NCBI RefSeq assembly: GCF_900155425.1
Contig: NZ_LT700189.1
Span: 1,109,787-1,173,786, forward strand
Direction of reading: 5' to 3'
DNA length: 64,000 nucleotides
From: Parabacteroides massiliensis
Lineage (GTDB): Bacteria > Bacteroidota > Bacteroidia > Bacteroidales > Tannerellaceae
Position numbers and translations under genes: made by a program. Numbering within the stretch: position 1 is the stretch's first letter; each line of letters begins with the position of its first letter. This document shows positions 25,815-35,933 of the stretch, one piece after another. The notes beneath the pieces are model-generated. The model saw only the letters and a list, made by a program, of their open reading frames with translations, was not told where the DNA came from and searched no databases.

Positions 25815-26088
25815 GCACGGGTATCTTCAGTTCCAAAAGCTCGTCATCCACCGCCACGCAGTAGTCGGCAAGGCCGTACCGCTCAAACTGTCCGGTGGTC
25901 ACTTTCAGGTGTGTCACCTGTGTGCCATCCAGCTCCGCCTTGTCCGTCAGCGTGCGGAGTTCGGGGTTGATACGCAGGGCGTTCTCTGCCGATGTGCCGT
26001 AGGCATTCCACGTCTTGTCCGCCTCGTTCCAATGGAGGTGGACGGCATCCTTGTTGTCTCTTTCCGTTTCAAGTATCTTTGTTTCCAT
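25807..26088 (-). CDS. Small protein upstream of RteC, unknown function
   Basis: A 93-residue acidic protein (METKILETERDNKDAVHLHWNEADKTWNAYGTSAENALRINPEL, ending LKIPVHG). No signal peptide or membrane segment is visible. Its stop overlaps the rteC start, so the two are translationally coupled. Small proteins at this position are common in Bacteroidales elements but I do not recognise a named family. The leader carries a GC-rich perfect hairpin (26121-26152). Confidence 0.7.
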   Translation of the reverse strand: METKILETERDNKDAVHLHWNEADKTWNAYGTSAENALRINPELRTLTDKAELDGTQVTHLKVTTGQFERYGLADYCVAVDDELLELKIPVHG

Positions 26089-26120
26089 ATTCGTATTCTT
26101 ATATGTATTAACTTAGGGGG

Positions 26121-26152
26121 AACTTGCCGGTCTTTCACAAGGGCGGCAAGTT
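26121..26152 (-). promoter_or_regulatory. Leader hairpin upstream of the RteC operon
   Basis: A perfect 8-bp stem AACTTGCC/GGCAAGTT encloses a GC-rich loop segment, 33 bp upstream of the 25807-26088 gene. The loop core (CTTTCACAAGGGCGG on the plus strand) recurs at 23920-23951 as CTTTCGCAAGGGCGG. It lies in the 236-bp gap 26089-26324, which holds no gene. Confidence 0.45.
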
Positions 26153-26324
26153 ATAGGGTTATTATACATATCCCTCCCCGCTGTGCAGGGGAGAGTCTTG
26201 ATGTATTTAAAGTGTATATATAATCTTGTTGGTTACGAAAGCAAATTACACCGTTCGACACGTCTCTCAGAATTGTAATTCGTTTTCGTAATTCTAAAGT
26301 TCAAATTGTAATAGATTGATTATA

Positions 26325-28961
26325 TTACTTATACTTATCAGAATAAGCTCTGTAATTATTATAAATGGTCTCTTGTTCTATGGGCGTATCGTTTGTAGGA
26401 CGATTCTGGATATACTTAACAGCAAAAGAAGTTGCGGTTTCACTTGTGGTAAAGTACCTCGCGCCCTCACTGTCTGTATACCACCTTGCACCTTGTACAG
26501 GAACATATACATATTGTCCCGGAGTACTTAGTCTACCTTCTATATAGTCTTTATAAGTATAAGCATTAGTAGTAGACATAGCTCTTACAATTGCTTTTAA
26601 CTGGCTTAAAGTACTTTTATTTTCAGACACGTCTCTTACATATACGTTGTTTGCACCCTTAGCTGCGCTCCACCACATATATGCAGGGTCGTCACACGTA
26701 TTTCCAGTACATTGCCATTGGGTAGTCCCGAAGAAAGGATGGTCTTTGTGAACATTCCAACAGGTAGTATAAAGGGGAGCGATACAATAATCGTACTTAT
26801 TCATTGATCCGTATGGAGCATCACCCAAACGAACTCCTGAAGAGCCATGCGCAATGACAAAATCGTCGTTTGATTTTGTGTCTTTTCCCCAAGTCATCCA
26901 GTCATGCATTGTTCCTGAGACATTCAAATCTATCCAATCATCATCCACGCTTGCATTCTGTATTTGCAAATGAACGGTACGTTTGCCATTGTTTGCAGCC
27001 GTGTTCTCTTGTGTGTCCCACCGTTTCTTCACGTACGATGACGTACCGCCCGTAGAGGTACAGGTTATGAGCGCATCGTCCCCATACGTAAGAGAACCAT
27101 CATCCGTCACTCCGTCTTGTCCGGCATCCATCACTACACGTGCCTTTATCTGTGCTCCATCCTTGAAGCGTCCGCCTGTTACGGCTATATTCCATTTCTC
27201 CGCCTCACGAGAAATGTTTCGTTCACAATCCTTGAAACCGAAATCGGCGGTAAAGGCTTTCTGCTCCACGCAGTACATTATATTCTGTTTGAAGTCCTCC
27301 TTACAAGCAAGCAATGATGCGAAGCGGTTCTCACTCGGAACACTCAATGTTTGCAGGTAGATGTCGCCCTTCGAAGCGTTATTGTAGATGGCTTGGTATT
27401 TTGCATTCTTGTTGTAGGTGGACAACGGGGTGATGGCCAACCAATCCGATTCCGTTATATTTTGAACTTCTATAATGTCACCATCGGAGTATTCGTCCTT
27501 AAAAGGCTGGCTGGTTGTTTCCGGCAAAGAGTAAATCCAGAACCCACCATCCTCTTCAAAGATATTTGTTTCACCATCTACACGATTTGCTTCCACATCG
27601 GGGCGAATTACCCAAAGCCGTTTATCATCTTTATACTGCTGGAAGTCAGATAAACTTTTAGATATCGTCACTTCGGTATATACCCAGTTTTCTTTCCCCT
27701 TCCAAGAGATTTTGATTGGGATGTTTGAGCCGGGTGTTATAGTTTTAGGGGTAACACTTATTACAGCATTTTGATCAAAATCTTCTGCGGAAAAGATCAT
27801 TCGCGTGTCATTGGGGTCAGACGAACTGAAATTCACATAGAAAGCTATCTGGTCTTTCATCTCATCCGTCTTATCCACATAGGCTACAAACTTCTCGTTC
27901 GATACACCTATGTAAACGAAGTTGTACGAGATTTTATAAATATAGGTCTTACCCTTTTCCCACGTACCACTGAGGGCTGCACCCACAGTGAACTCGGTGT
28001 TGTCGGTATTCATAAACGTCACCTCCACCTTTGCACCGTCCAAGGTCTGCGGCACCAAGAAGAAAGTCTCGTCCTCCCGAGTAACAGGCGAACCTTCTGT
28101 GCCTTCCACAGCGTTATACCCCCAACTGACGGTGAAATCTTTCTTATCGGATTTTACTTCTGTCCAAGTTGAAGAGGCTATATCATACGTACCTTCATAC
28201 TGCAAGTTGTACAGTTTGACGGACTTTACCACACAGTTGGACAGGTCGCTTCCTGCCACGAATTTCACGGCCGATAAGGCATGGTTGAAGGTCAAGGGTA
28301 TGGCTTCCTGTTCACTCTGATTGGTAGCGACAGCCGTCATCACGTCCATCTGCTTTTTCACGTCGTCGGGAGCGGTGTAATGGAGCTTTGGAGTACCGTT
28401 CTCGTCAGCACCCGATACGGTCAAGCCTTCCGCGTTGGCGGTGTGCGGATACCAGGCATAGAAGTTCAGGGACTTGACGCCCGGCCAGTAGAATTTCTCT
28501 TCGGGATACCAATAATAAGTACCGTTCTCAGGGCTCCCCTTCGTTGTCGGCACGCTATACATGAAGTCGGCTGTGCCCGTAATATCCGTATAGGCCGATA
28601 CGGCAAAGGTCTCCATGATACCGTCTTTCGTCTTGTTGTCCTCGGTTACCTGCGTCCCCCGTGTCATTATCCGGTTGTCACCGGGAAATCCGTCCGTCAC
28701 TTCGGCAGTTAGGTAGACGGTCTTCCCATTCACCTTACCCTCCATCTCGACGGGTTCAAGCTGTTGCGTGGCAGGAGTGGAAGCCGCACGAGTGCCGTCC
28801 GCCTTCGTCCACGTTTGCGAGCCGGGCGTACTCACGGCAAAGCTCAGGCTGTGGTCGCCCTTGACAGGACGTTGACCTCCGTTTTCCACCTCGTCCGTAC
28901 AGGCGGAAAACACTGCCAGTGCGATGAGCGAAAGGCTCATTAGTCTTTTTCTTGCTGTCAT
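26325..28961 (-). CDS. Fimbrillin-family protein, large (likely tip/adhesin)
   Basis: An 878-residue lipoprotein precursor (MTARKRLMSLSLIALAVFSACTDE, lipobox FSAC). The Mfa-like/fimbrillin N-terminal fold covers about 25-350. A possible protease maturation site is MTRGTQV near residue 100, as in type V pilins cleaved after Arg. The C-terminal 500 residues (DFGFKDCERNISREAEKWNI, GTMHDWMTWGKDTKSNDDF, TPGQYVYVPVQGARWY) are unlike short pilins and suggest a tip adhesin. The first 430 residues are almost identical to the next gene upstream (29146-31419), a recent tandem duplication with divergent ends. It is the last gene of the pilus operon. Confidence 0.85.
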   Translation of the reverse strand: MTARKRLMSLSLIALAVFSACTDEVENGGQRPVKGDHSLSFAVSTPGSQTWTKADGTRAASTPATQQLEPVEMEGKVNGKTVYLTAEVTDGFPGDNRIMTRGTQVTEDNKTKDGIMETFAVSAYTDITGTADFMYSVPTTKGSPENGTYYWYPEEKFYWPGVKSLNFYAWYPHTANAEGLTVSGADENGTPKLHYTAPDDVKKQMDVMTAVATNQSEQEAIPLTFNHALSAVKFVAGSDLSNCVVKSVKLYNLQYEGTYDIASSTWTEVKSDKKDFTVSWGYNAVEGTEGSPVTREDETFFLVPQTLDGAKVEVTFMNTDNTEFTVGAALSGTWEKGKTYIYKISYNFVYIGVSNEKFVAYVDKTDEMKDQIAFYVNFSSSDPNDTRMIFSAEDFDQNAVISVTPKTITPGSNIPIKISWKGKENWVYTEVTISKSLSDFQQYKDDKRLWVIRPDVEANRVDGETNIFEEDGGFWIYSLPETTSQPFKDEYSDGDIIEVQNITESDWLAITPLSTYNKNAKYQAIYNNASKGDIYLQTLSVPSENRFASLLACKEDFKQNIMYCVEQKAFTADFGFKDCERNISREAEKWNIAVTGGRFKDGAQIKARVVMDAGQDGVTDDGSLTYGDDALITCTSTGGTSSYVKKRWDTQENTAANNGKRTVHLQIQNASVDDDWIDLNVSGTMHDWMTWGKDTKSNDDFVIAHGSSGVRLGDAPYGSMNKYDYCIAPLYTTCWNVHKDHPFFGTTQWQCTGNTCDDPAYMWWSAAKGANNVYVRDVSENKSTLSQLKAIVRAMSTTNAYTYKDYIEGRLSTPGQYVYVPVQGARWYTDSEGARYFTTSETATSFAVKYIQNRPTNDTPIEQETIYNNYRAYSDKYK

Positions 28962-29145
28962 ATAGTTATTTATTTTATTTCGTTATTCCTTTGGCAAACA
29001 GAAACGACATCTCTGTTTTTTTCTTTCCGTTTCAAGTACTTTCGTTGTTCCCATCTGTATCCTATATGGATTGGATATAATACATTCCTCTCGTTATACA
29101 CAAGAAGAATGTATTGCTTATTTATGCTATTAAAACGATTTATCT

Positions 29146-31419
29146 TTATTCGTTTACCGATTTCCCGGAAATAGGAAGCTCGTCTGTAGGACGGTCACTC
29201 GATTCACAATAATCCGCAGCATATACTATCGGATACCACTGCGCACAGTGTGCGCCATCACTCCAGCTGGCATCCCAATTGTTTGGCCAGTCACCTTTTC
29301 CTCCTACCATGAAAGTTCCAATATCGTTGTTATATATAGCATTCCAAGCAGACTGAGGATTATCAGGGTCAACAATACTGGTGACCTTGGTACACCCTTG
29401 ATATAGCATATTTGGACTTAGTCCAACAACTCCATAAAGACTATTGACATTCAAACCATTCAGCCCTTTAGAGGCACTATGTACCGCATATAGGGGATTA
29501 GTGTTTACATCTGCCTTCGTATCTAATCTCGGAATAGTCCACCTGTATAAGCCGAACAGAGGGTGGTTCTTATGCACCTTCCAATATGCTGTTAATATTT
29601 TGGTTGCACAATCGTTCCAATCGTTTTTAGTAGTTTCTCCGGCATAATAAGTATCAGTTCCTATGCAATAATTCTTTCCCCAGTAGAATCTGTCACTCAT
29701 AGTTCCTTTGGTGTCTATATCGCACCAATCGTCCGAATCCGCTCTTTTCACTTGCACGTTTACTGTTCGTTCGCCATTGTTGGTTGCATCGTTAACCCCG
29801 TTGTCCCAACGCTTCTTCACGTAGGGTTTGACAGAAATGCCTGTCATTGTTGCCTTGTCAATGTATATGCTTGCAGGATCACCGTAAGTAAGGTCTCGTC
29901 CCAAGTCAGAAATTTGTGTATCGTCTATGTTGGAAGAGATGACCACACGTGCTTGCAATTTCGTGACCTCGTCTTTTAAGCGTGCGCCTGTCGCATCCAC
30001 TACGATATTCCATTTCTCCGCCTCACGAGAGATATTTCGTTCGCAATCCTTGAAACCGAAGTCAGCAGTAAGGGTTTTCTGCTCCACGCAGTACATTAGC
30101 ATTTTATCTTCTCTGTCATCTTCACTTTTAGTTATCGCCATATTGGCATATAGCCAGTTCTTTGTTCCATCCCAAGAGACTTTGATAGGTATGTTTGAGC
30201 CGGGTGTTATAGTCTTAGGTGTAACAGTCAGGCCGCCATTTTTCGGAGAAATGATTATTCTTGTGTCATTTGGGTCAGACGAACTGAAATTCACATAGAA
30301 AGCTATTTGGTCTTTCATCTCATCCGTCTTATCCACATAGGCAACAAACTTCTCGTTCGATACACCTATGTAAACGAAGTTGTACGAGATTTTATAAATA
30401 TAGGTCTTACCCTTTTCCCACGTACCACTGAGGGATGCGCCCACAGTGAACTCGGTGTTGTCGGTATTCATAAACGTCACCTCCACCTTTACTCCGTCCA
30501 AGGTTTGCGGCACTAAGAAGAAAGTCTCGTCTTCCCGAGTCACAGGCGAGCCTTCCGAGCCTTCCACTGCGTTATAACCCCAACTGACGATGAAATCTTT
30601 CTTATCGGGCTTTACTTCTGTCCAAGAGGAAGAGGCTATATCATACGTACCTTCATACTGCAAGTTGTACAGTTTGACGGACTTTACCACACAGTTGGGG
30701 AGGTCGCTTCCTGCCACGAATTTCACGGCCGATAAGGCATGGTTGAAGGTCAAGGGTATGGCTTCCTGTTCTGCCTGGTTGGTAGCGACAGCCGTCATCA
30801 CGTCCATCTGCTTCTTCACGTCGTTGGGAGCGGTGTAATGGAGCTTTGGAGTACCGTTCTCGTCAGCACCCGATACGGTCAAGCCTTCCGCATTGGCAGT
30901 GTGCGGATACCAGGCATAGAAGTTCAGGGACTTGACACCCGGCCAGTAGAATTTCTCTTCGGGATACCAATAATAAGTACCGTTCTCAGGGCTTCCCATC
31001 GTTGTCGGCACGCTATACATGAAGTCGGCTGTGCCCGTAATATCCGTATAGGCCGATACGGCGAAGGTCTCCATGATGCCGTCTTTCGCCTTGTTGTCAT
31101 CGGTTACCTGCGTGCCGCGCGTCATCGGACGATTTTCACCGGGAAATCCGTCGGTTACTTCAGCGGATAGGTAGACGGTCTTCCCGTTCACCTTCCCCTC
31201 CATTTCGACGGGTTCAAGCTCTTGCGTGGCAGGAGCGGAAGCCGCATGAGTGCCGTCCGCCTTCGTCCACGTTTGCGAGCCGGGCGTACTCACGGCGAAG
31301 CTCAGGCTGTGGTCGCCCTTGACAGGGCGTTGACCACCGTTCTCCACCACGTCCGTACAGGCGGAGAACACTGCCAGCGCGATGAACGAAAGGATCATCA
31401 GTCTGTTCCTGTAGTTCAT
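29146..31419 (-). CDS. Fimbrillin-family protein, large (tandem paralogue)
   Basis: A 757-residue fimbrillin-like lipoprotein (MNYRNRLMILSFIALAVFSACTDV). The first part up to about residue 400 is nearly the same as in the 26325-28961 protein (TPGSQTWTKADGT, YYWYPEEKFYWPGVKSLNFYAWYPHTANAEGLTVSGADENG). It then lacks about 100 residues present in the paralogue, shares the block YCVEQKTLTADFGFKDCERNISREAEKWNI, and ends differently (KASIYIDKATMTG, NGLNVNSLYGVVGLSPNML). This pattern of constant start and variable end suggests alternative tip proteins. A possible Arg maturation site is MTRGTQV. Confidence 0.85.
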   Translation of the reverse strand: MNYRNRLMILSFIALAVFSACTDVVENGGQRPVKGDHSLSFAVSTPGSQTWTKADGTHAASAPATQELEPVEMEGKVNGKTVYLSAEVTDGFPGENRPMTRGTQVTDDNKAKDGIMETFAVSAYTDITGTADFMYSVPTTMGSPENGTYYWYPEEKFYWPGVKSLNFYAWYPHTANAEGLTVSGADENGTPKLHYTAPNDVKKQMDVMTAVATNQAEQEAIPLTFNHALSAVKFVAGSDLPNCVVKSVKLYNLQYEGTYDIASSSWTEVKPDKKDFIVSWGYNAVEGSEGSPVTREDETFFLVPQTLDGVKVEVTFMNTDNTEFTVGASLSGTWEKGKTYIYKISYNFVYIGVSNEKFVAYVDKTDEMKDQIAFYVNFSSSDPNDTRIIISPKNGGLTVTPKTITPGSNIPIKVSWDGTKNWLYANMAITKSEDDREDKMLMYCVEQKTLTADFGFKDCERNISREAEKWNIVVDATGARLKDEVTKLQARVVISSNIDDTQISDLGRDLTYGDPASIYIDKATMTGISVKPYVKKRWDNGVNDATNNGERTVNVQVKRADSDDWCDIDTKGTMSDRFYWGKNYCIGTDTYYAGETTKNDWNDCATKILTAYWKVHKNHPLFGLYRWTIPRLDTKADVNTNPLYAVHSASKGLNGLNVNSLYGVVGLSPNMLYQGCTKVTSIVDPDNPQSAWNAIYNNDIGTFMVGGKGDWPNNWDASWSDGAHCAQWYPIVYAADYCESSDRPTDELPISGKSVNE

Positions 31420-31466
31420 ATCTTGTCTTTTTTATTGTTCAAACTGTTATTGTTCTTGCCTGTTTC

Positions 31467-33440
31467 TCAATTCGATACCTTTTCGATGGAGTAGATGGTC
31501 AAGTTGGTATTCTGCATGGTACGATAGCCCGGCATCATATACACTTGGTCCATAAACGAAAAGTTAGCTTGGTTATATGACCACGAGGGCGCAGCAATAC
31601 TTTCCCAAACAGACTTTTTCCCTAAGTCTTCGGTATCCGTCGTCACGTTGAAGTTGTCTTTGTTTACCACCCATGTGCTGCCTATCGGATAATAAATGTC
31701 ACCCCATGTCATGAAGTTCTTTTCATCGAAAGTCAATGAGCCATCCTGACGCTCCAAAGTAATTACGGAGAATGTTACCGTCGTCGTCGAACCGTCAGCC
31801 TTGGCTCTACGGATAGCGAACTTGGTCAAACACTGGGTGGCATCATCGTCATTGAGCACCCTGGTAGCCACCAGTTCGCGGCTATACGTCACATCGGCAC
31901 CTGCCACCTTGGCTATGGCCGTGGCAAAGTCGGCATTGTCGGGTATGGCCGGAATATCGGTTGTCACCAACTTTTCTCCGGTTATGGTTCCTTTGGTCAC
32001 TTTGTACCAGATGTCACTTCCTGTCGGATATTCCACCATCAGACTGGAAGTCAGCGTCACCTCTTTCTCCACCGTCTTTCCCGGTTTGGAAGGGAACGTA
32101 AACGTGAGCTTCATCTTGCCCTTGCGCGTCTCAGTGTCGGTCGGTTGGATGGTTTCAAGGGTGAGTTTCGCTTTTTCATTATCGAAACTGTCCGACTGCA
32201 CTCCGCTGGTGCTACCTTTCAGCGTCGGCTTGCACAAGGCCGGTGCGGCCGTTCCCGTGATGCCGTTCGGGTCGCTCATCGTACACTCCCAGTCACAGTT
32301 GCTCTTCACGTAAATCACGGCGTCGGCACCCGAAGCCACGAAGACGTCCTTGTTCAATTCCAACTCGACATTCTGGTCGAGCGAGATATTATATGTAACC
32401 GTTGTTGTCGGACTCCAACCTGAGAAATAACCATTGGTAAGGTCCTTCAGCTTGGCACCGATGGTCTGTTCCGTGCCGTTCATCTCCAACGTCACCTCCA
32501 AACGGGCTTCGCTGTCATCACCGAACGTCTGCGGCATCATGAAAAAGGTCTCGCCCTCTCCCGTGAGTTCGGTCTCGGTATTCTCGGAAACCTTCTTTCC
32601 ATTGGGAAAGTCCAAGGTGAAGTCTCGGGTGTCAGCATCCGGATTCCAAGGTAATATACCGCTGCCATGTGCTTGCCAGTTATGATAGCCTTTGTATTTC
32701 ACTTTTTTCAAAGCGATGGACTTGACGGTGCAGGCAGGGATGTTGTTGCCCGTCTTGAACTTCACCGCCGTGAGCATATGTCTGAACCAAATCGGCACGC
32801 TCGATGTCTCGCTCACGTCATAGCTGTTGGCCATCATAAAGTCCTCTTGGTCGGCTACCTGTTCGGGTATCTCGTAGAACAGCTTCGTATCCTTGACATT
32901 GTTGTCTTTCGGGATGGTCAGGTTCTTCGAGTTGTAAGGATACCAAGCGAAAAAAGTCAGTTTCTTGCCGGTAGGCCAATAGTACGGCGTTTCTGTACTC
33001 CATGTGGAAGCGGCGTTGTCTTTCGTCACCTTCACGTTGTACATCACATCCAACGTCTCGGGTTCAAAAACGTTGGCATCTAAAATAGCAGCCGACACAC
33101 TAAATTCATCCACCTGTGCGACCCCCGTCACCTGCGTGCCGCGTGTCAAGGGCTGACCGTCGCCCGGGAAGCCGTCGGAGACTTCGGCGGTGAGGTAGAC
33201 GGTTTTTCCGTCCAGCTTGCCCTGCATCTCCACGGAATTGGTCTCGTATGATTCGGCGGCACCCGGAAGGCTGCCGTCCGCCCGTGTCCGGGCATCGGGG
33301 GATTCCGTGCCCACGGCAAAGGTGATGCGGTGGTCGCCCGTACCCGAGTCACGGCCTCCGTTCTCCACATCGTCCGTACAGGCGGAGAACGCCGCCAATA
33401 GGATGAGCGACAAGCCCATCAGTTTGTTCTTGTAGTTCAT
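31467..33440 (-). CDS. Fimbrillin-family protein
   Basis: A protein of 657 residues from MNYKNKLMGLSLILLAAFSAC (33440; an ATG three codons earlier is possible). It is a lipoprotein signal plus a Mfa-like fold with the LTRGTQVTG maturation-like site, and YYWPTGKKLTFFAWYPYNSKNL, characteristic of fimbrillins. A BACON-like Ig segment (VFVASGADAVIYVKSNCDWECTMSD) follows in the middle. The end is NKDNFNVTTDTEDLGKKSVWE. It lies 47 bp downstream-to-upstream of its neighbours in the pilus operon and is intermediate in length between pilin subunits and the two large tip-like proteins. Confidence 0.85.
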   Translation of the reverse strand: MNYKNKLMGLSLILLAAFSACTDDVENGGRDSGTGDHRITFAVGTESPDARTRADGSLPGAAESYETNSVEMQGKLDGKTVYLTAEVSDGFPGDGQPLTRGTQVTGVAQVDEFSVSAAILDANVFEPETLDVMYNVKVTKDNAASTWSTETPYYWPTGKKLTFFAWYPYNSKNLTIPKDNNVKDTKLFYEIPEQVADQEDFMMANSYDVSETSSVPIWFRHMLTAVKFKTGNNIPACTVKSIALKKVKYKGYHNWQAHGSGILPWNPDADTRDFTLDFPNGKKVSENTETELTGEGETFFMMPQTFGDDSEARLEVTLEMNGTEQTIGAKLKDLTNGYFSGWSPTTTVTYNISLDQNVELELNKDVFVASGADAVIYVKSNCDWECTMSDPNGITGTAAPALCKPTLKGSTSGVQSDSFDNEKAKLTLETIQPTDTETRKGKMKLTFTFPSKPGKTVEKEVTLTSSLMVEYPTGSDIWYKVTKGTITGEKLVTTDIPAIPDNADFATAIAKVAGADVTYSRELVATRVLNDDDATQCLTKFAIRRAKADGSTTTVTFSVITLERQDGSLTFDEKNFMTWGDIYYPIGSTWVVNKDNFNVTTDTEDLGKKSVWESIAAPSWSYNQANFSFMDQVYMMPGYRTMQNTNLTIYSIEKVSN

Positions 33441-33479
33441 ATCTGTCATTCGTTTATTATTCGTAATTCGTTTTCTGTC

Positions 33480-34577
33480 TTACAGGTTCACGTCCTGCTG
33501 GCGAATCACCCAGTTATTCACCGTAACCGTGAAGCGGATGGGCTGTCCCAGCACCGGTTCACCGGGATCGGGGCTGTCCGGGGGCATTACCCCTGCACCG
33601 TTACTCAAGTCGAGCGTGTAGACAAACTTGTCGCCCGGCTGCCAGAGGTTCTTCCTGCTCTCCGCATGGCCTCCGACGGGCACGGCCGCCCAGCCGTATT
33701 CGCCCTCCGCGTAGGGGTAGACCTGCCTGCCCGTGGCGGTGGTTATCTTCAGCAGTAGGGCGACATAGGCACCGTTCCCCGTGTTCGCCTTGTCGTTCTC
33801 CACGTTCCATGCCGTGAGCCGTTGCGGAAGGAGCATCGCCGTACCGCCATCGCCCATGAGTGATGTGGCATCCGCCGTAAGGCGTACAGGCTCTTTTAAG
33901 TTCTTCGTGGTATAGGAAGCGTAGCTGCCGTCTTTCAGCGTCCAGCTGCCATCGGTATTTATCGCTGAAGGGAACGTATAGTCGCCCGTGGAGCGGACGG
34001 AACCGATGCGCACCGCCTTCACGTCGTAGCGGTAGGTATTGTTCGAACTCTTAGCACGCACCTCCACCTGCGTGAGCACGTGGCGCAACTCTATCTCCGT
34101 CTTGGCGGCATTGTTCCTGCTGCCCGAGGCGTAGCCGGCCAGCAGGTCTTTTTGTCCGGCGATGTCCGCTGCCGGACTGAAGCCGGTCACTTTCAGCTCG
34201 CCGGGATTTTCGCCCTCGTAGGTGCCACCCCAAGCCGTGGCTTCGGGACAGGATGCCACGAAGCGCAACTCGCTGCCGTCGTCAGGCCAATATTTCACGG
34301 GGTCGGACGTCCAGTCGTTCTCCGTGCCGTCCTCGTGCGTGAACAGCAGGTTCCGGAACCCGTACTTCTCCTCGTTGCCGGCCGTGGCGAACGCCGACAC
34401 GCTGAAACCGGCAGCTTTCAGCCCGGCAAGGTCGGCAGGGAGGGCGCGGGTGTTCATGCCCACCGTCGTGCGGAAACGGATGCCTTTCCCCGAAGCTACC
34501 TGCACCGTGTCGTCGTTGGAGCACGAGGCAAGGATCAAGGCCGCTGCCGCCAATACATGAATCGCTTTATTTGCCAT
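33480..34577 (-). CDS. Fimbrillin-family pilin subunit
   Basis: A 365-residue type V pilin precursor. The signal is MANKAIHVLAAAALILASC (lipobox LASC), followed by a pro-segment and the Arg cleavage-like site NTR at residues 42-44 in GMNTRALPADLAGLK. Two transthyretin-like domains are expected. The C-terminal strand region KFVYTLDLSNGAGVMPPDSP and IRFTVTVNNWV is the part that is exchanged as a donor strand between subunits. The family is transported as a lipoprotein, then cleaved and polymerised on the surface. It is one of three similar medium-size pilins here, so the shaft composition may vary. Confidence 0.88.
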   Translation of the reverse strand: MANKAIHVLAAAALILASCSNDDTVQVASGKGIRFRTTVGMNTRALPADLAGLKAAGFSVSAFATAGNEEKYGFRNLLFTHEDGTENDWTSDPVKYWPDDGSELRFVASCPEATAWGGTYEGENPGELKVTGFSPAADIAGQKDLLAGYASGSRNNAAKTEIELRHVLTQVEVRAKSSNNTYRYDVKAVRIGSVRSTGDYTFPSAINTDGSWTLKDGSYASYTTKNLKEPVRLTADATSLMGDGGTAMLLPQRLTAWNVENDKANTGNGAYVALLLKITTATGRQVYPYAEGEYGWAAVPVGGHAESRKNLWQPGDKFVYTLDLSNGAGVMPPDSPDPGEPVLGQPIRFTVTVNNWVIRQQDVNL

Positions 34578-34736
34578 AGTTATTCTTTATTTTAAATTGT
34601 CTATTCAGTGTGACCGGAAAAGGACATTCAACCTCGCCCGGCCTAAGGGTGCGCTTCCTGCCTTGACCGTGTGTGCGGACGGTCGCCGGGCGGAAGCGCG
34701 GTTTGGTTATTGATTTTTGATTATACGGATGTCGGA

Positions 34737-35858
34737 TTACATGCCGATGTTGTTCTCTTGGGGATTCCAAGGAGTAACCGTAACGGTGAACTTGATCGGG
34801 TCACCCAAGATCTTATCTCCCGGTTTTGGGTCTTTTCCGTCCGGTTGTGGCTTAACATCCGGTCCCGGAGTTACAGGGTCAACACGTCCTGCACCGTTGG
34901 TGAAGTCCAAAGTATAGACATACTTATTGCCCTTTACCCAAGTGAATGAGGCGGGAACGGCAGCCCAACCGTAAGTGTCATCACCTTCAGCAGGGAAAAC
35001 GTTTTCAGTGCCTTTCTTGATTTTCAACAATACAGAGATGTATGTACCTTTTTGGGTATTTGTCTGGTCGTTTTCAACATCCCAAGCCGTAGTTGTGCCA
35101 GTACCGTCTACACCAGCCTGCGGAAGCAGCATGAGGTTGTTGCCTTCGGCTTTCATGATTGTTTGAGCGGTACCATTCAAGGTTATCGCATTGTCGTAAG
35201 TCACATTGTAAACTTGGTCGTTTGCACCGTTGTTGCTCCACTTATCGGTAACGACATCGAAGTCGGCCTCTCCGTCAACGTTTGAAATACGGATACCTTT
35301 CACTTGGTATGTGTAGACCGTATTGTCGCTCTTTGCAGAGATTTGGATCTGGGAAAGGGCGTGTCCCAATACCAATGGAACGCCGGCAGTTTCGTTGGCT
35401 ACTTTGGTTCCTGTTGCACCTGTAACGTATACCATGTCCGCTTGCTGGTCCACATCTGTGTTAATCTCGACACTACCCACGCTGATGGTATTCTTGTCCG
35501 TGATAGTTTTATTTCCTGTCCAGTTATTGGAGAAAGCGGTGAAGCTCAACTTCTCATTTTCCTGGTCTTTTCCTGGCCAGTATACAGGAATGGCGGAATT
35601 AAAATCGCCATTGCTGTCCTTTTTATAAAGAACCTCACCATTAGTAAAACCGTCGTACTTGTTGTTGTTCGCATCCCAAAAGGCTGTTACCTGAATTTCA
35701 CTCAGGTTTGCCGTTGTCACTTCAGAAGCACGTGTGTTCAGTCCTGTTACGGCACGGAAACTGATGCCTTTCTGCTGTGCCACTTCCACAGTCTCGTCGT
35801 TTGAACATGATGCCAGCGTCAAAGCAGCCGCTGCGCACAAATAAATCATTTTGTTCAT
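34737..35858 (-). CDS. Fimbrillin-family pilin subunit
   Basis: A 373-residue pilin precursor: MNKMIYLCAAAALTLASC signal and lipobox, Arg maturation-like site NTRASEVTTANLS near residue 43, ISAKSDNTVYTYQVKGIRISNV in the first domain, and the C-terminal KYVYTLDFTNGAGRVDPVTPGP and PIKFTVTVTPWNPQ. It resembles the neighbours at 33480 and 35934 in layout but with clearly divergent sequence, as expected for alternative shaft or anchor subunits. It lies 76 bp downstream of the 35934-37100 gene. GC content by eye is lower than in the flanking DUF5119 gene. Confidence 0.9.
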   Translation of the reverse strand: MNKMIYLCAAAALTLASCSNDETVEVAQQKGISFRAVTGLNTRASEVTTANLSEIQVTAFWDANNNKYDGFTNGEVLYKKDSNGDFNSAIPVYWPGKDQENEKLSFTAFSNNWTGNKTITDKNTISVGSVEINTDVDQQADMVYVTGATGTKVANETAGVPLVLGHALSQIQISAKSDNTVYTYQVKGIRISNVDGEADFDVVTDKWSNNGANDQVYNVTYDNAITLNGTAQTIMKAEGNNLMLLPQAGVDGTGTTTAWDVENDQTNTQKGTYISVLLKIKKGTENVFPAEGDDTYGWAAVPASFTWVKGNKYVYTLDFTNGAGRVDPVTPGPDVKPQPDGKDPKPGDKILGDPIKFTVTVTPWNPQENNIGM

Positions 35859-35933
35859 AATTGAAAAAATAAAATTTAAAATGAATAATTAAAAAAATAA
35901 TTGATTGATAACCTTTTGTATAACTTTTCAGAT

